DNA of 41,555 nt from Mobilitalea sibirica (lineage in GTDB: Bacteria > Bacillota > Clostridia > Lachnospirales > Lachnospiraceae), in contig NZ_JAEAGR010000022.1 in the NCBI RefSeq assembly GCF_015999265.1, forward strand, positions 1 to 41,555. The letters run 5' to 3'. The notes beneath the pieces were generated by a model. That model was not told the origin of the DNA. It made no database searches and saw nothing but the letters and a program-made list of their open reading frames with translations. The position numbers and the translations under genes are program-made. Every line of letters begins with the position of its first letter. The stretch's first letter is position 1. Below are positions 1 through 7,744 of the stretch, piece by piece.

Positions 1-168
1 TAAAGTATTATCGTCTCTGACGAGACACTAATACTTATAATGAAAATCTATTTTTGGAGCCATGTGATAACTCCATATTTTTAGAATTTTCAGGGTTGTT
101 TCACTGTTCAATTATCAAGGTTCATTTGTTGTAATAATGCTCTTGTTTGCTGTGTTTCTCAACGTCAG
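1..168 (-). other. 5' leader of an rRNA operon (16S gene outside window)
   Basis: On the minus strand, a promoter at 176-204 is followed by about 165 nt of non-coding leader running off the left edge. It contains a boxA-like antitermination sequence (GAACCTTGATAATTGAACA, plus positions 105-123), typical of clostridial pre-16S leaders. Near the edge is a two-tier hairpin: arms 3-10 and 29-36 (AAGTATTA/TAATACTT) enclose GTCTC/GAGAC at 13-17 and 22-26. The start of 16S itself is not visible, so the rRNA assignment rests on the promoter and leader style. Confidence 0.7.
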
Positions 169-175
169 CTTGACT

Positions 176-204
176 ATCTTATCATGCATCTTACACTTTG
201 TCAA
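176..204 (-). promoter_or_regulatory. Strong sigma-A promoter of the rRNA operon
   Basis: On the minus strand the -35 is TTGACA (204-199) and the -10 is TAAGAT (181-176), with an exact 17-nt spacer. The 40 nt upstream of the -35 are very A/T-rich with A-tracts, like an UP element. The only transcript it can drive is the boxA-containing leader towards the left edge. Confidence 0.75.
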
Positions 205-265
205 CTACTTTTCTAATATTTATTTTTTACCATTTTTCTTGGTATCTAAATTTGAAAAGTAGAAC

Positions 266-353
266 GGAGAAAGAGGGATTTGAACCCTCGCGCCGCTATT
301 AACGACCTACTCCCTTTCCAGGGGAGCCCCTTCAGCCTCTTGGGTATTTCTCC
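266..353 (-). tRNA. tRNA-Ser (anticodon GGA)
   Basis: The minus strand folds as an 88-nt class II tRNA. The acceptor stem is GGAGAAA/TTTCTCC. The anticodon stem CTCCC/GGGAG carries loop CTGGAAA with anticodon GGA (plus 317-319). There is a long serine-type variable arm and a T-loop GGTTCAAATCC. The 3' CCA is not encoded, so a CCA-adding enzyme is needed. It lies 60 nt upstream of the rRNA promoter and downstream of the second tRNA-Ser. Confidence 0.96.
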
Positions 354-484
354 ATAAGGATGATCTGTTTTCATGATCTATTCTATAATAGAAGTTATTT
401 CGTTTCAATGAATTAGCTCTTAATTACTACTTCACTTAACCGAAACACTATAACCACCAAATAACAATGGTCTTTATAGAAAAC

Positions 485-569
485 GGAGAGAGTGGGATTC
501 GAACCCACGGTTCCTTTCAGAATCACTGGTTTTCAAGACCAGCCCCTTAAGCCGCTCGGGCATCTCTCC
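485..569 (-). tRNA. tRNA-Ser (anticodon UGA)
   Basis: The minus strand gives an 85-nt class II tRNA with acceptor stem GGAGAGA/TCTCTCC. The anticodon stem CTGGT/ACCAG has loop CTTGAAA, anticodon TGA (plus 533-535). It has a long variable arm and T-loop GGTTCGAATCC, and no encoded CCA. It is probably transcribed from the promoter at 585-613, perhaps together with the downstream tRNA-Ser(GGA). Confidence 0.96.
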
Positions 570-584
570 AAACGTCGCTTAGCT

Positions 585-613
585 AGTATATCATCCTAAA
601 TATCCTGTGTCAA
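585..613 (-). promoter_or_regulatory. Promoter of the tRNA-Ser genes
   Basis: On the minus strand TTGACA (613-608) and TATACT (590-585) are separated by exactly 17 nt. The -10 lies about 15 nt upstream of the tRNA-Ser(UGA) 5' end, the short leader usual for tRNA operons. Confidence 0.8.
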
Positions 614-735
614 GTGGTTTTCTTTTATTCATTCGGGAAATTGTTGGATTTTTTATTACAATTCGAAAGATTCAATCATTTCTTTAAACTTCTTAGCTGA
701 ATCTGTATTTTACAATTCGAACCTCCTTCTGTTTC

Positions 736-1440
736 CTATATATTATGAAGCAAAGTCTCTGCAATTATTAAATCTTCCGGGGTGGTAAGTTTTAGATTAT
801 GATAACTTCCCATAACCATTTTCACAGGTAGCTTCATATACTTTTCATAAACCATCGCGTCATCGGTGATTGCTTTCTTATTCATCTCTTCATCCGCATA
901 AAACAAATCATATGCTTTTTTAATAGCTTCGTATGAAAATACCTGAGGGGTCTGGGCTGCCCATAATGTGTTTCTATCCGGAGTAGCGGTTATATAATCA
1001 TCTTCATTAACTTGTTTTATTGTTTCCTTTACAGGAGTACCAAGGATACATGCCTTAAATTCTTTCACTTTTTCAATCAACATTTCTATTAGATTGGTTG
1101 CAATAAAAGGCCTAGCTCCATCATGAATTAATACGTAATCTGTCTGCTTAATATCCTTAAGTACATGATAAACGGATTCATATCGTTCCTTTCCGCCCTC
1201 AATTACTCGTGATACTTTATTTATTTGATACGGTTTAAGGATATGCTCCATACAATAATCTATCTGTTCTCTTCCTGTTACTAATATAATCTCATCAACG
1301 CTGCTTTCTTCAAAAGCCTTGAGCGAATAATAGATTACCGGCTTATTGTCCAGAGTTAAAAACTGTTTTGCAACCGAAGTTTCCATCCGTTTTCCCTGTC
1401 CTGCTGCCAGTACAATGGCTGTAACTCTGTTTTGTTTCAT
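736..1440 (-). CDS. ispD: 2-C-methyl-D-erythritol 4-phosphate cytidylyltransferase
   Basis: Catalyses CTP-dependent activation of methylerythritol 4-phosphate, the third step of the MEP (non-mevalonate) isoprenoid pathway, in the cytosol. The 234-aa product has the family's usual length. Visible motifs are the N-terminal nucleotide-binding loop AAGQGKRM (12-19), HDGARP (106-111), QTPQ (163-166), TDDA (192-195) and the C-terminal TTPEDL (219-224). The ATG is preceded by AGGAG at proper spacing. It starts 14 nt after the tsaD stop, so the two are co-transcribed. No clear U-tract terminator follows it. Confidence 0.96.
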   Translation of the reverse strand: MKQNRVTAIVLAAGQGKRMETSVAKQFLTLDNKPVIYYSLKAFEESSVDEIILVTGREQIDYCMEHILKPYQINKVSRVIEGGKERYESVYHVLKDIKQTDYVLIHDGARPFIATNLIEMLIEKVKEFKACILGTPVKETIKQVNEDDYITATPDRNTLWAAQTPQVFSYEAIKKAYDLFYADEEMNKKAITDDAMVYEKYMKLPVKMVMGSYHNLKLTTPEDLIIAETLLHNI

Positions 1441-1454
1441 AAACTCTCCTATTC

Positions 1455-2477
1455 CTATCTTTCTCCAATTTTTAGATTCGGAACCGCATTCAAATCATAA
1501 CCACTTCTTGTTCCTTTTCGATATTCATAATAGGCCGCCGTTCCTATCATAGCGGCGTTATCTGTACAATATACCGGAGAAGGGTAGTAAAATGATATCC
1601 CATTATCCCTGCATGCTGCTACCATCGCTTCCCTAAGGTGAGAGTTGGCAGCCACACCGCCGGCAATGGCTACTTGATTCATATGAAAATCCTTCGCTGC
1701 CATAATTGTCTTTGTAACAAGAACATCAACAACTGCCTCCTGAAACGAGGCTGCAATATCCGCTTTGTTCATTTGAACTTTTTTCATTTCACAGGAATTA
1801 ATATAATTAAGTACTGCTGATTTTAGTCCGCTAAAGCTAAAGTCGTACGGTGCTCCCTCAATTTGCGCTCTGGGGAAATTAATTTCATCCTTATTACCTT
1901 CCCTAGACAGTTTGTCTATCTTAGGCCCTCCCGGATATCCAAGGCCAATTGCTCTGGCAACTTTATCAAAGGCCTCTCCGGCAGCATCATCCCTGGTTCG
2001 TCCAATTATTTCATACTCTCCATATTCTTTTACCAATACCAGATGCGTATGTCCGCCGGATACAATCAGACACAGAAATGGAGGCTCCAATTCTTTATTC
2101 TCAATATAGTTTGCTGAAACATGTCCTTCTATATGATGTACACCGACTAATGTTTTTTTTGTTGCAAAGCTTAAGGCTTTGGCATGGGCAACACCCACCA
2201 ATAGGGCTCCTACTAAGCCGGGACCATAGGTAACACCAATCAGATCAATTTCCTCCAATGTTACCTTGGCGCTAGATAATGCCTCCTCTATTACCTGGTT
2301 AATCTTCTCTATGTGTTTTCTGGAGGCGATCTCCGGAACAACACCCCCATATAACTTATGCAGTTCTATTTGTGATGAAATAATGTTCGACAACACTTCT
2401 CTTCCATTTTTAACAACTGCTGCGCTCGTTTCATCACAAGATGTTTCTATTGCTAATACCAAAATATCTTTTGTCAT
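1455..2477 (-). CDS. tsaD: tRNA N6-adenosine threonylcarbamoyltransferase
   Basis: Transfers the threonylcarbamoyl group to A37 of ANN-decoding tRNAs (t6A), working with TsaB and TsaE, both encoded nearby (5256-6462). This is an ASKHA-fold metalloenzyme: IETSCDET (10-17), the metal-binding HHIEGH (114-119), SGGHTH (140-145) and GEAFDK (167-172) are visible. An in-frame ATG exists 12 nt upstream at 2489, but the Shine-Dalgarno GGAGG lies inside that extension and sits 5 nt before the ATG at 2477, so I chose the latter (340 aa). It precedes ispD by 14 nt. Confidence 0.96.
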   Translation of the reverse strand: MTKDILVLAIETSCDETSAAVVKNGREVLSNIISSQIELHKLYGGVVPEIASRKHIEKINQVIEEALSSAKVTLEEIDLIGVTYGPGLVGALLVGVAHAKALSFATKKTLVGVHHIEGHVSANYIENKELEPPFLCLIVSGGHTHLVLVKEYGEYEIIGRTRDDAAGEAFDKVARAIGLGYPGGPKIDKLSREGNKDEINFPRAQIEGAPYDFSFSGLKSAVLNYINSCEMKKVQMNKADIAASFQEAVVDVLVTKTIMAAKDFHMNQVAIAGGVAANSHLREAMVAACRDNGISFYYPSPVYCTDNAAMIGTAAYYEYRKGTRSGYDLNAVPNLKIGER

Positions 2478-2559
2478 CATAACCTCCATGTTGCCGCTTC
2501 CGATACAATAGCTGAATTTTCATTCACTTTACGCTTCTTTAGCATCTATTCTTTGCTTA

Positions 2560-3126
2560 TTATTCCTTCTTCCATCCAAGTATTTTCCATTCCCCTTCAT
2601 CGCTTCTTCTAAGAATAAACTTCCGGGTTTCGGATATCTTTCCTTTTTCCTGTATGGTATAGGAGACAGAAACGGTTGCATATTCCTTGCCGTCTTTAAT
2701 GGTTTTCGCTTCTTCTTCCTTATTAATAAGATAATAATGCGATATTTTACGGTGAGCTTTCTTTGCTGAAGCTATCTCTGAGTATAAATTGTTTAAATAT
2801 TCTTCCTTTGGATTTAACGCTAATAGCTCCTTATCATAGAGTTCCCTGATTTTAAGTGCCAGTGCTTCAGTTTCATCATCCTTAATGTCTGAATAAAGTT
2901 CCTTAAACATGGCACTGTAAAGCTTAACTACTTCCCTTGGGGTCTCCGGATAAAATAAGGTTAAATCTTTATTCAGTAATTTCTCTACCTCTGTAATTTC
3001 TTCAAAAGAGGCCTCTTTTAGCGGATCCGTTCTGTTAGACCAATAAAAATACACAAATACTATGATGCCGGCCACAATCGTCATTGTTATGATGGTGGTG
3101 GCAGTCCTTATCTTTGCCTTACCCAT
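2560..3126 (-). CDS. Hypothetical membrane-anchored protein
   Basis: The 188-aa protein has one hydrophobic N-terminal segment (about residues 9-29, preceded by K/R residues) and then a Lys/Glu-rich extracytoplasmic domain, so it is probably anchored with its bulk outside. No lipobox is present. The C-terminal half (about 125-188) is beta-rich and ends in an EGEWKILGW-type strand, a layout common in small exported lumazine-type or cystatin-like domains. It resembles uncharacterised proteins of Lachnospiraceae, possibly a DUF6715-type family; I cannot verify the family. A strong GGAGG precedes the ATG by 7 nt. It sits 24 nt after rnz and 80 nt before tsaD, in the same direction. Confidence 0.8.
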   Translation of the reverse strand: MGKAKIRTATTIITMTIVAGIIVFVYFYWSNRTDPLKEASFEEITEVEKLLNKDLTLFYPETPREVVKLYSAMFKELYSDIKDDETEALALKIRELYDKELLALNPKEEYLNNLYSEIASAKKAHRKISHYYLINKEEEAKTIKDGKEYATVSVSYTIQEKGKISETRKFILRRSDEGEWKILGWKKE

Positions 3127-3150
3127 CCCGTATCCTCCTTTGCACTATAG

Positions 3151-4065
3151 CTATTCGTCTTTATCAAATTCCAGGGTTATACTTTTTCTGTCTTTTCCGA
3201 CTTTTGAATTCGGAAATATTTTTCTTGCTTCATGAATGAAATCTTCCGGTCGGGTTAATGAAGGGCTGTAATGAGTTAACCACATTTCATTTACCTGAGC
3301 TGCCTTCGCAATCTTAGCTGCTTCTTGGAAGGTCATATGTTTATATTCCTTGGCCTTTTGGTCCTTGTCTGATTCACCATACATACCCTCACAGATAAAA
3401 AGATCCGACTCCAAAGCATGCTTTACAATCAATTTCGTTGGTCTGGTATCGGTACAATAGGTAAGTTTAATGCCTTTTCTCGGAGGACCTAAAACCATGT
3501 CAGGAGTAAATGCAACATCACCATCTGTGATAGTCTCTCCTTTTTGTAAACGATTCCAGAATTTTTGAGGTACTTGGTTTTCAAGGGCTCTTTCCGGATA
3601 AAATCTTCCGCCTCGTTTTATTAGAATGCTGTATCCATAACACATTACATTATGTTTTACCTGAAATGCATTGATTATATATCCGTTCACCTCTAATGTT
3701 TCTTCTGGTTTTGTAAGTTCGATAAAATTCAATTGAAACGGTAATTCAGGAGCAATAACGCGAAGTGCATTCACTACCCTTTCCAATCCTCTGGGGCCTA
3801 TCAAAGTTACCGGTTGAGTACGGTCTGCATTACCCATTGATAAAAGAAGCCCCGGCAGACCACTGATATGATCTCCATGATAATGGGTAAAACAAATGGT
3901 ATCAATGGAATGAAAACTCCATCCCTTTTCCTTTATCGTAATCTGAGTTCCTTCACCGCAATCTATTAATAAACTGCTCCCATTAAATCTGGTCATAAGG
4001 GCAGTCAGCCATCTTCCGGGCAACGGCATCATTCCACTCGTACCCAATAAACATACATCTAACAT
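3151..4065 (-). CDS. rnz: Ribonuclease Z
   Basis: Zinc endonuclease of the metallo-beta-lactamase fold that cuts 3' trailers from pre-tRNAs; it matters where CCA is not encoded, as in both tRNAs of this window. The 304-aa length is standard. The metal site motif THYHGDH lies at 60-66, with further ligands expected at His139, Asp206 and His265 (THYSP). The KHMTF motif is at 242-246. The Shine-Dalgarno is modest (AAAGG, about 12 nt upstream). It is the first gene of the rnz-membrane protein-tsaD-ispD group; upstream lie structured elements and the terminator of the 4401-4649 gene. Confidence 0.95.
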   Translation of the reverse strand: MLDVCLLGTSGMMPLPGRWLTALMTRFNGSSLLIDCGEGTQITIKEKGWSFHSIDTICFTHYHGDHISGLPGLLLSMGNADRTQPVTLIGPRGLERVVNALRVIAPELPFQLNFIELTKPEETLEVNGYIINAFQVKHNVMCYGYSILIKRGGRFYPERALENQVPQKFWNRLQKGETITDGDVAFTPDMVLGPPRKGIKLTYCTDTRPTKLIVKHALESDLFICEGMYGESDKDQKAKEYKHMTFQEAAKIAKAAQVNEMWLTHYSPSLTRPEDFIHEARKIFPNSKVGKDRKSITLEFDKDE

Positions 4066-4214
4066 TTTTTATCCATGCCTTTCTTAATTGATTCAATATT
4101 AGTTTACCACAAATGATTGAATCTTAAAGTTAATTATTTATATTTTAACAGGATTTTCTATCGTTTGTCCAGAAATATGTTTCATACGACTTAGGGTAAA
4201 GGTTTAATAAGTTT

Positions 4215-4299
4215 GCCTTGGTAAACTCTCGCGTCTGGCGAGGTCGGTAAAACCGGCAAATCTCCTTACGTGCGAGCATCCTACCTGGAAGGCTTTTTA
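4215..4299 (+). ncRNA. Long imperfect hairpin of unknown function, ending in a T-run
   Basis: Read on the plus strand, nested complementary blocks run GCCTTGGTA (4215-4223) with TACC (4282-4285) and AAGGC (4289-4293), CTCGC (4228-4232) with GCGAG (4272-4276), GAG (4240-4242) with CTC (4262-4264), and CGGT (4245-4248) with ACCG (4252-4255). The outer stem is followed at once by TTTTTA, as in an intrinsic terminator. It is locally GC-richer than its surroundings. It matches no riboswitch, SRP or 6S consensus I know. The complement could also form it in the rnz leader, so the strand is uncertain. Confidence 0.4.
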
Positions 4300-4339
4300 T
4301 GTCATAGGAACTTCGTTGAAATTTCCTATGACATAAAAA
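4294..4339. terminator. 17-bp perfect inverted repeat, bidirectional terminator-like
   Basis: TTTTTATGTCATAGGAA (4294-4310) and its exact complement TTCCTATGACATAAAAA (4323-4339) flank a 12-nt loop. The A/T ends of the arms give a U-run after the stem on both strands. It sits between the RNA-like hairpin at 4215-4299 and the terminator at 4337-4368, with overlapping ends, so three stem-loops abut within 155 bp. Confidence 0.6.
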
Positions 4340-4368
4340 AGAGCCGGCATGTGTGAACCAACTCTTTT
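4337..4368 (-). terminator. Intrinsic terminator of the tsaE-tsaB-rimI-zinc-ribbon group
   Basis: On the minus strand AAAAGAGTTGG pairs with CCGGCTCTTTT (11 bp, two G.U wobbles) around a 10-nt loop, followed by TTTTTT. It begins 32 nt past the stop codon of the 4401-4649 gene and precedes the rnz transcription unit. Confidence 0.8.
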
Positions 4369-4400
4369 CATCATAAAACTTTCAATTTTACTTCTTTACT

Positions 4401-4649
4401 CTATAAAGCTTCTAATTTCTTTCTAACTTCAACCGGAATTATAAAACTGCCAATCATTTTATCATAACATTCCTCACATAAATTAAAATGATGTATTTCC
4501 ATATCCCTTTTTGAAAAATATCCCCATTCTTTAGTAGCTTCAAATGCATCCTCCTTCAGGATTCCATTTTCAACCTTAAGGCTTTTCCCACAAGAATTGC
4601 AACAAATTGGAATATCTCCACCTTTATTTAAATTACCTGCCTTTTTCAT
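4401..4649 (-). CDS. Small zinc-ribbon protein, function unknown
   Basis: The 82-aa product has two CxxC knuckles, Cys17/Cys20 in an N-terminal CCNSC and Cys58/Cys61 in CEEC, about 38 residues apart, as expected for one structural zinc site. No membrane segment or enzyme motif is visible. Start: GGAGGGG lies 7 nt before the ATG at 4649. It is the last gene after tsaE, tsaB and rimI and is followed directly by a strong intrinsic terminator, so it likely belongs to that transcript. I do not recognise a named family; a role in nucleic-acid binding would be guesswork. Confidence 0.75.
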   Translation of the reverse strand: MKKAGNLNKGGDIPICCNSCGKSLKVENGILKEDAFEATKEWGYFSKRDMEIHHFNLCEECYDKMIGSFIIPVEVRKKLEAL

Positions 4650-4731
4650 GACTTATCCCCTCCTGATAATGATGCACGTACGCTCTCTTAGTTTTATTAT
4701 AAACGCTGACTATGATTTTTTACAGTGGGAA

Positions 4732-5181
4732 TTACTGTATAGGTCCCAGCCACATAATAACCGCATCCTCTTTTGGCTTAGTATAGAAGTCTTTTCGGAT
4801 TGCGGTTGCCTGAAAACCCAACCTCTCGTATAAACGTATCGCTGCCTCATTGGAACTACGAACCTCTAGCGTGAAGGAGGATATCCCCCCTTTGACTGCC
4901 TCTTTTATTAAATGTTCCAACAAATAAAATCCAATGCATTGCCTACGATATTCTTTTTTGACTGCCATATTATAGATATTACCTTCACCGGCAATCCCCC
5001 AGTATCCACAATAGCCAATGATTTCATCTCTAACCTCTGCCACAAGATAACCATTGTTTATATCCCTTAAAGCTTTACAAAAATCGTCTTTACTCCATGG
5101 CTCAGAGAAAGTCTCTTGCTCTATGACACATACCTCATCCAAATCTGCCTCCGTCATTTTTCGTATTAACATGTCATGCAT
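4732..5181 (-). CDS. rimI: Ribosomal protein bS18-alanine N-acetyltransferase
   Basis: GNAT-fold enzyme that acetylates the N-terminal alanine of ribosomal protein S18, or related N-termini. The 149-aa length is typical. The acetyl-CoA pyrophosphate-binding region is RRQCIGFYLL (79-88), then EVRSSNEAAIRLYERLGF (106-123), the conserved C-terminal GNAT signature with Asn111 and Tyr118. Two starts are possible: ATG at 5181 (GGGAG 4 nt upstream) and ATG at 5172 (same GGGAG 9 nt upstream), which would begin MLIRKM; I list the longer. The tsaB-rimI pairing is the conserved order in Firmicutes and supports the call. Confidence 0.93.
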   Translation of the reverse strand: MHDMLIRKMTEADLDEVCVIEQETFSEPWSKDDFCKALRDINNGYLVAEVRDEIIGYCGYWGIAGEGNIYNMAVKKEYRRQCIGFYLLEHLIKEAVKGGISSFTLEVRSSNEAAIRLYERLGFQATAIRKDFYTKPKEDAVIMWLGPIQ

Positions 5182-5255
5182 CTCCCATAAGATCCGGCTT
5201 AATAATTCATTTTAATGTTACAATTTTTAATTATGCTCAACTTTATATTTAACGT

Positions 5256-5960
5256 TTAACTAAGCCTCTCATTCCGTTCCCGTTCCGCCTGGGACAGACG
5301 AAGATAAACAGGCTCATGCTCGGAAGCAGTCTCTAGTTTATTTTCTTTATAATAGATGAGGCCCAAGGCTCCCACAGCTCCCGCCCTTTGCCTATTCATA
5401 TGGGGAGGTGCAAAAGTGAACTTAACCTTTGTTTTTTCCATTATCATCTCTTTATAAACAGAAACTCCGTCACCCAGAAAAATTACTTCCCTGCCGTAAC
5501 CGTTTATTTCACGGATTATCTCTTCAACCGATACCGCCTTTTGTTCCGACAGGATATGAAATTGATTATCTCCGGTAAACTCATACAACCCGGTATATAC
5601 CTGATTTCTTCTGGCATCCATCATGGGACAGATTATTTTATCTGTGCCATAAAGATTATAAGCAAGACTATCCACCGTAGGAACAGGAATAATGGGTTTT
5701 GATAGAGCCATTCCCAATCCCTTTACTGTGGCAGATCCGATTCGAAGCCCGGTAAAAGAGCCGGGCCCTGCAACAACAGCAATTCCATCTATCTCAGATA
5801 AGTCAAGTTCTATCATAGCAGTAATTTCATTTAACATGGGTAAAAGAGTCTGCGAATGGGTTTTCTTATAATTCACGGTGTATTCTGCCAGTAACGCCTC
5901 TTCTGTAATGACAGCTACAGAAGCTACCAGACCCGAGCTATCTACTGCTAATAATTTCAT
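5256..5960 (-). CDS. tsaB: tRNA threonylcarbamoyladenosine biosynthesis protein TsaB
   Basis: Non-catalytic ASKHA-fold partner that dimerises with TsaD in t6A formation. The 234-aa protein opens with the degenerate MKLLAVDSSG strand and has the diagnostic GPGSFTGLRIG segment (about 66-76). It lacks TsaD's metal-binding HHxxGH, as expected. It lies 74 nt upstream of rimI and 82 nt downstream of tsaE, all in one direction. Together with tsaD at 1455-2477, three of the four bacterial t6A genes are here; tsaC is not in the window. Confidence 0.95.
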   Translation of the reverse strand: MKLLAVDSSGLVASVAVITEEALLAEYTVNYKKTHSQTLLPMLNEITAMIELDLSEIDGIAVVAGPGSFTGLRIGSATVKGLGMALSKPIIPVPTVDSLAYNLYGTDKIICPMMDARRNQVYTGLYEFTGDNQFHILSEQKAVSVEEIIREINGYGREVIFLGDGVSVYKEMIMEKTKVKFTFAPPHMNRQRAGAVGALGLIYYKENKLETASEHEPVYLRLSQAERERNERLS

Positions 5961-6042
5961 AAGACTTCATCCTCTCAATAATAAATTCTGCAAAAAGAAC
6001 AATGCTATAACTCTATCTACATTTTTCCTTCCAGCATAGTAA

Positions 6043-6462
6043 TTAATCTATGATAACTTTTCTATAGTCAAATCCCTTATCTAAATCTTTCTTGATTATA
6101 ATGTTAATCCGTTCCTTAGGAAGTAGCTCTTCAATTAATTTAGCCCATTCAATCAGACATACTCCATCACCGTAAAAGTAATCCTCATATCCGATCTCTT
6201 CCATCTCCTCTACATCACTTATTCGATATACATCAAAATGATAAAACGGCAATCTGTTCCCCTGATACTCCTGAACAATTGTAAAGGTAGGACTGTTCAC
6301 AACATCATCAATCCCCAGTCCTTTCGCAAAACCTTGAGTAAATACCGTCTTACCGACACCCAAATCACCATTTAAGCAATATATTTCACCTTTTTTAGCA
6401 TTTTTCCCCAGAGTAAAACCCAGTTGAAATGTATCCTCTGCATGAAAGCTTTCTATTATCAT
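6043..6462 (-). CDS. tsaE: tRNA threonylcarbamoyladenosine biosynthesis ATPase TsaE
   Basis: P-loop ATPase that activates the TsaB-TsaD complex during t6A synthesis. The 139-aa length is standard. The Walker A loop GDLGVGKT is at 32-39, SPTF at 57-60, HFDVYR at 75-80, and the conserved Glu-Trp pair at 105-106. The ATG is preceded by AAGAGGT. It is the first gene of the tsaE-tsaB-rimI-zinc-ribbon group. A ribU terminator (6556-6586) lies immediately upstream, so its promoter should be in the remaining 90 bp, where I see no consensus match. Confidence 0.95.
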   Translation of the reverse strand: MIIESFHAEDTFQLGFTLGKNAKKGEIYCLNGDLGVGKTVFTQGFAKGLGIDDVVNSPTFTIVQEYQGNRLPFYHFDVYRISDVEEMEEIGYEDYFYGDGVCLIEWAKLIEELLPKERINIIIKKDLDKGFDYRKVIID

Positions 6463-6555
6463 TACGTACCTCTTACACTGTTACTATACCTATAAATAAG
6501 TTACTATTCGTACATCTTGTAATAATCGGCTTTATTATAGCAGATATTAATAAAA

Positions 6556-6586
6556 AAAGATAGAGCCTCTTTGAAGCTCTATCTTT
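6556..6586 (-). terminator. Intrinsic terminator of ribU
   Basis: On the minus strand AAAGATAGAGC pairs perfectly with GCTCTATCTTT (11 bp) over a 9-nt loop, followed by TTTTATT. It lies 16 nt past the ribU stop codon. Confidence 0.9.
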
Positions 6587-6602
6587 TCTAAAATCTTATT
6601 CG

Positions 6603-7244
6603 TTAGTGATATCCTTTAATAATGAAACTAACCCTCTTATAGATTAGTATCGTAATAAGAGAAACTAATATACCCTTTAATAGGTTAAATGGTGTCACTG
6701 CATATAATACCATGGTTGTTACACTGGTGATATTAGGATTTATCGCTCTTCCCATATTAATGATGGTTTCCATCGGAATATATACCCTGGCATAAAAAGG
6801 AAGCAATAAAAATGCATTTAATAGACTTCCTACGATTACAAGCACTACGGTTCCGATACTTAAGCCAATAATAGCAGACTTTCTATTTTTTCCTTTATAA
6901 TAAATAGCTGCTGCCGGTACAACCAATGCACAACCCAGTAAAAAGTTTGCCAGCTCGCCAACCAAAGCTGAATCGCTACCCTCTAGAAATAAATTAATAG
7001 CAATTTTTAAAAATTCAATAACTACACCCGCTACCGGACCTAAAGCAAATGCACCAATCAGTACTGGTACCTCACTAAAATCAATTTTATAAAAGCTGGG
7101 CGCAAACCATAGTGGTACTTCTAAAAACATAAGCAATACCGCAACTGTTGACAATAATGCAATTACCGTCATTCCTCTTACTGATAACAGACTTATTTTC
7201 TTGTTGTTTGTTCCATTGTTACTCATTCTTGTTAATGTACTCAT
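6603..7244 (-). CDS. ribU: Riboflavin ECF transporter S component RibU
   Basis: Substrate-binding membrane subunit of an energy-coupling-factor importer for riboflavin; it works with a shared EcfAA'T module encoded elsewhere. The 213-aa protein has about six hydrophobic segments, a proline-rich first loop (LEVPLWFAPSFYKIDFSEVP) and the conserved GPVAGVVIEFLK stretch of riboflavin S components. The AGGAGAG sequence precedes the ATG. The decisive evidence is the FMN riboswitch with its own terminator 140-330 nt upstream, which should shut expression off when FMN is plentiful. Confidence 0.94.
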   Translation of the reverse strand: MSTLTRMSNNGTNNKKISLLSVRGMTVIALLSTVAVLLMFLEVPLWFAPSFYKIDFSEVPVLIGAFALGPVAGVVIEFLKIAINLFLEGSDSALVGELANFLLGCALVVPAAAIYYKGKNRKSAIIGLSIGTVVLVIVGSLLNAFLLLPFYARVYIPMETIINMGRAINPNITSVTTMVLYAVTPFNLLKGILVSLITILIYKRVSFIIKGYH

Positions 7245-7385
7245 TTATATCTCTCCTTTTTTATTCAAAGGAAAAATCCCGGTTGCAGCATCTACTATGA
7301 TAACATATTATTTTTACGTTTATATGCTAGTGTGCTTAAGTGAAAAAACTTGTTTGATCACTTTGCTTTTTCGCAAAAAATAAAA

Positions 7386-7411
7386 GCCCTGATCTTAAAT
7401 AAAATCAGGGC
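7386..7411 (-). terminator. Riboswitch-controlled terminator before ribU
   Basis: On the minus strand GCCCTGAT pairs with ATCAGGGC over a 10-nt loop, followed by TTTTATTTTTT. It lies about 25 nt downstream of the FMN aptamer and 140 nt upstream of the ribU start. This is the expression platform expected for FMN-induced premature termination. Confidence 0.88.
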
Positions 7412-7435
7412 ATATCCATTGCGTTCATAATACAG

Positions 7436-7578
7436 CTGCTCTTCTCTCATCCAGACTTTACTGTCGGTATTGGAATTTCACCAAATCAATCACAGAAATA
7501 AAATGTTAATCTATCTTCCATTCCTATGAGTCGCGGACTTTACCGCCGGTCGGGAATTTCACCCTGCCCCGAAGATTT
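7436..7578 (-). ncRNA. FMN riboswitch (RFN element)
   Basis: On the minus strand the conserved RFN blocks occur in order: CTTCGGGGCAGGGTGAAATT, CCCGACCGGCGGTA, AGTCCGCGAC, then after a variable P5 loop GGTGAAATTCC, ACCGACAGTA, AGTCTGGATGAGAGAAGA. The two related halves, the AAATTCC junctions and the closing 3' GAAGA are all intact. It sits between promoter 7603-7631 and the terminator 7386-7411 and controls ribU. Confidence 0.97.
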
Positions 7579-7602
7579 ACCTTTATTCTTTTTATATTAA
7601 TT

Positions 7603-7631
7603 ATATTACATTATCTTTTACATATTGTCAA
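7603..7631 (-). promoter_or_regulatory. Promoter of the FMN riboswitch-ribU transcript
   Basis: On the minus strand TTGACA (7631-7626) and TAATAT (7608-7603) are 17 nt apart. The -10 ends about 25 nt before the first conserved base of the FMN aptamer. Confidence 0.85.
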
Positions 7632-7744
7632 GATATTCACAACTTCCATTTTATCTAATGCTCTCAAATTATTCATGTTTACCTTAATACTACCATTTTG
7701 AGGTACTTAATAACTTATTATAAAACCATCCGTATAGCTGCAAA

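Noticed and set aside
4215-4293. SRP RNA, 6S RNA or c-di-GMP riboswitch
   Set aside because: The conserved SRP tetraloop region, the 6S bubble and the GEMM core are all absent; it is left as an unidentified structure.
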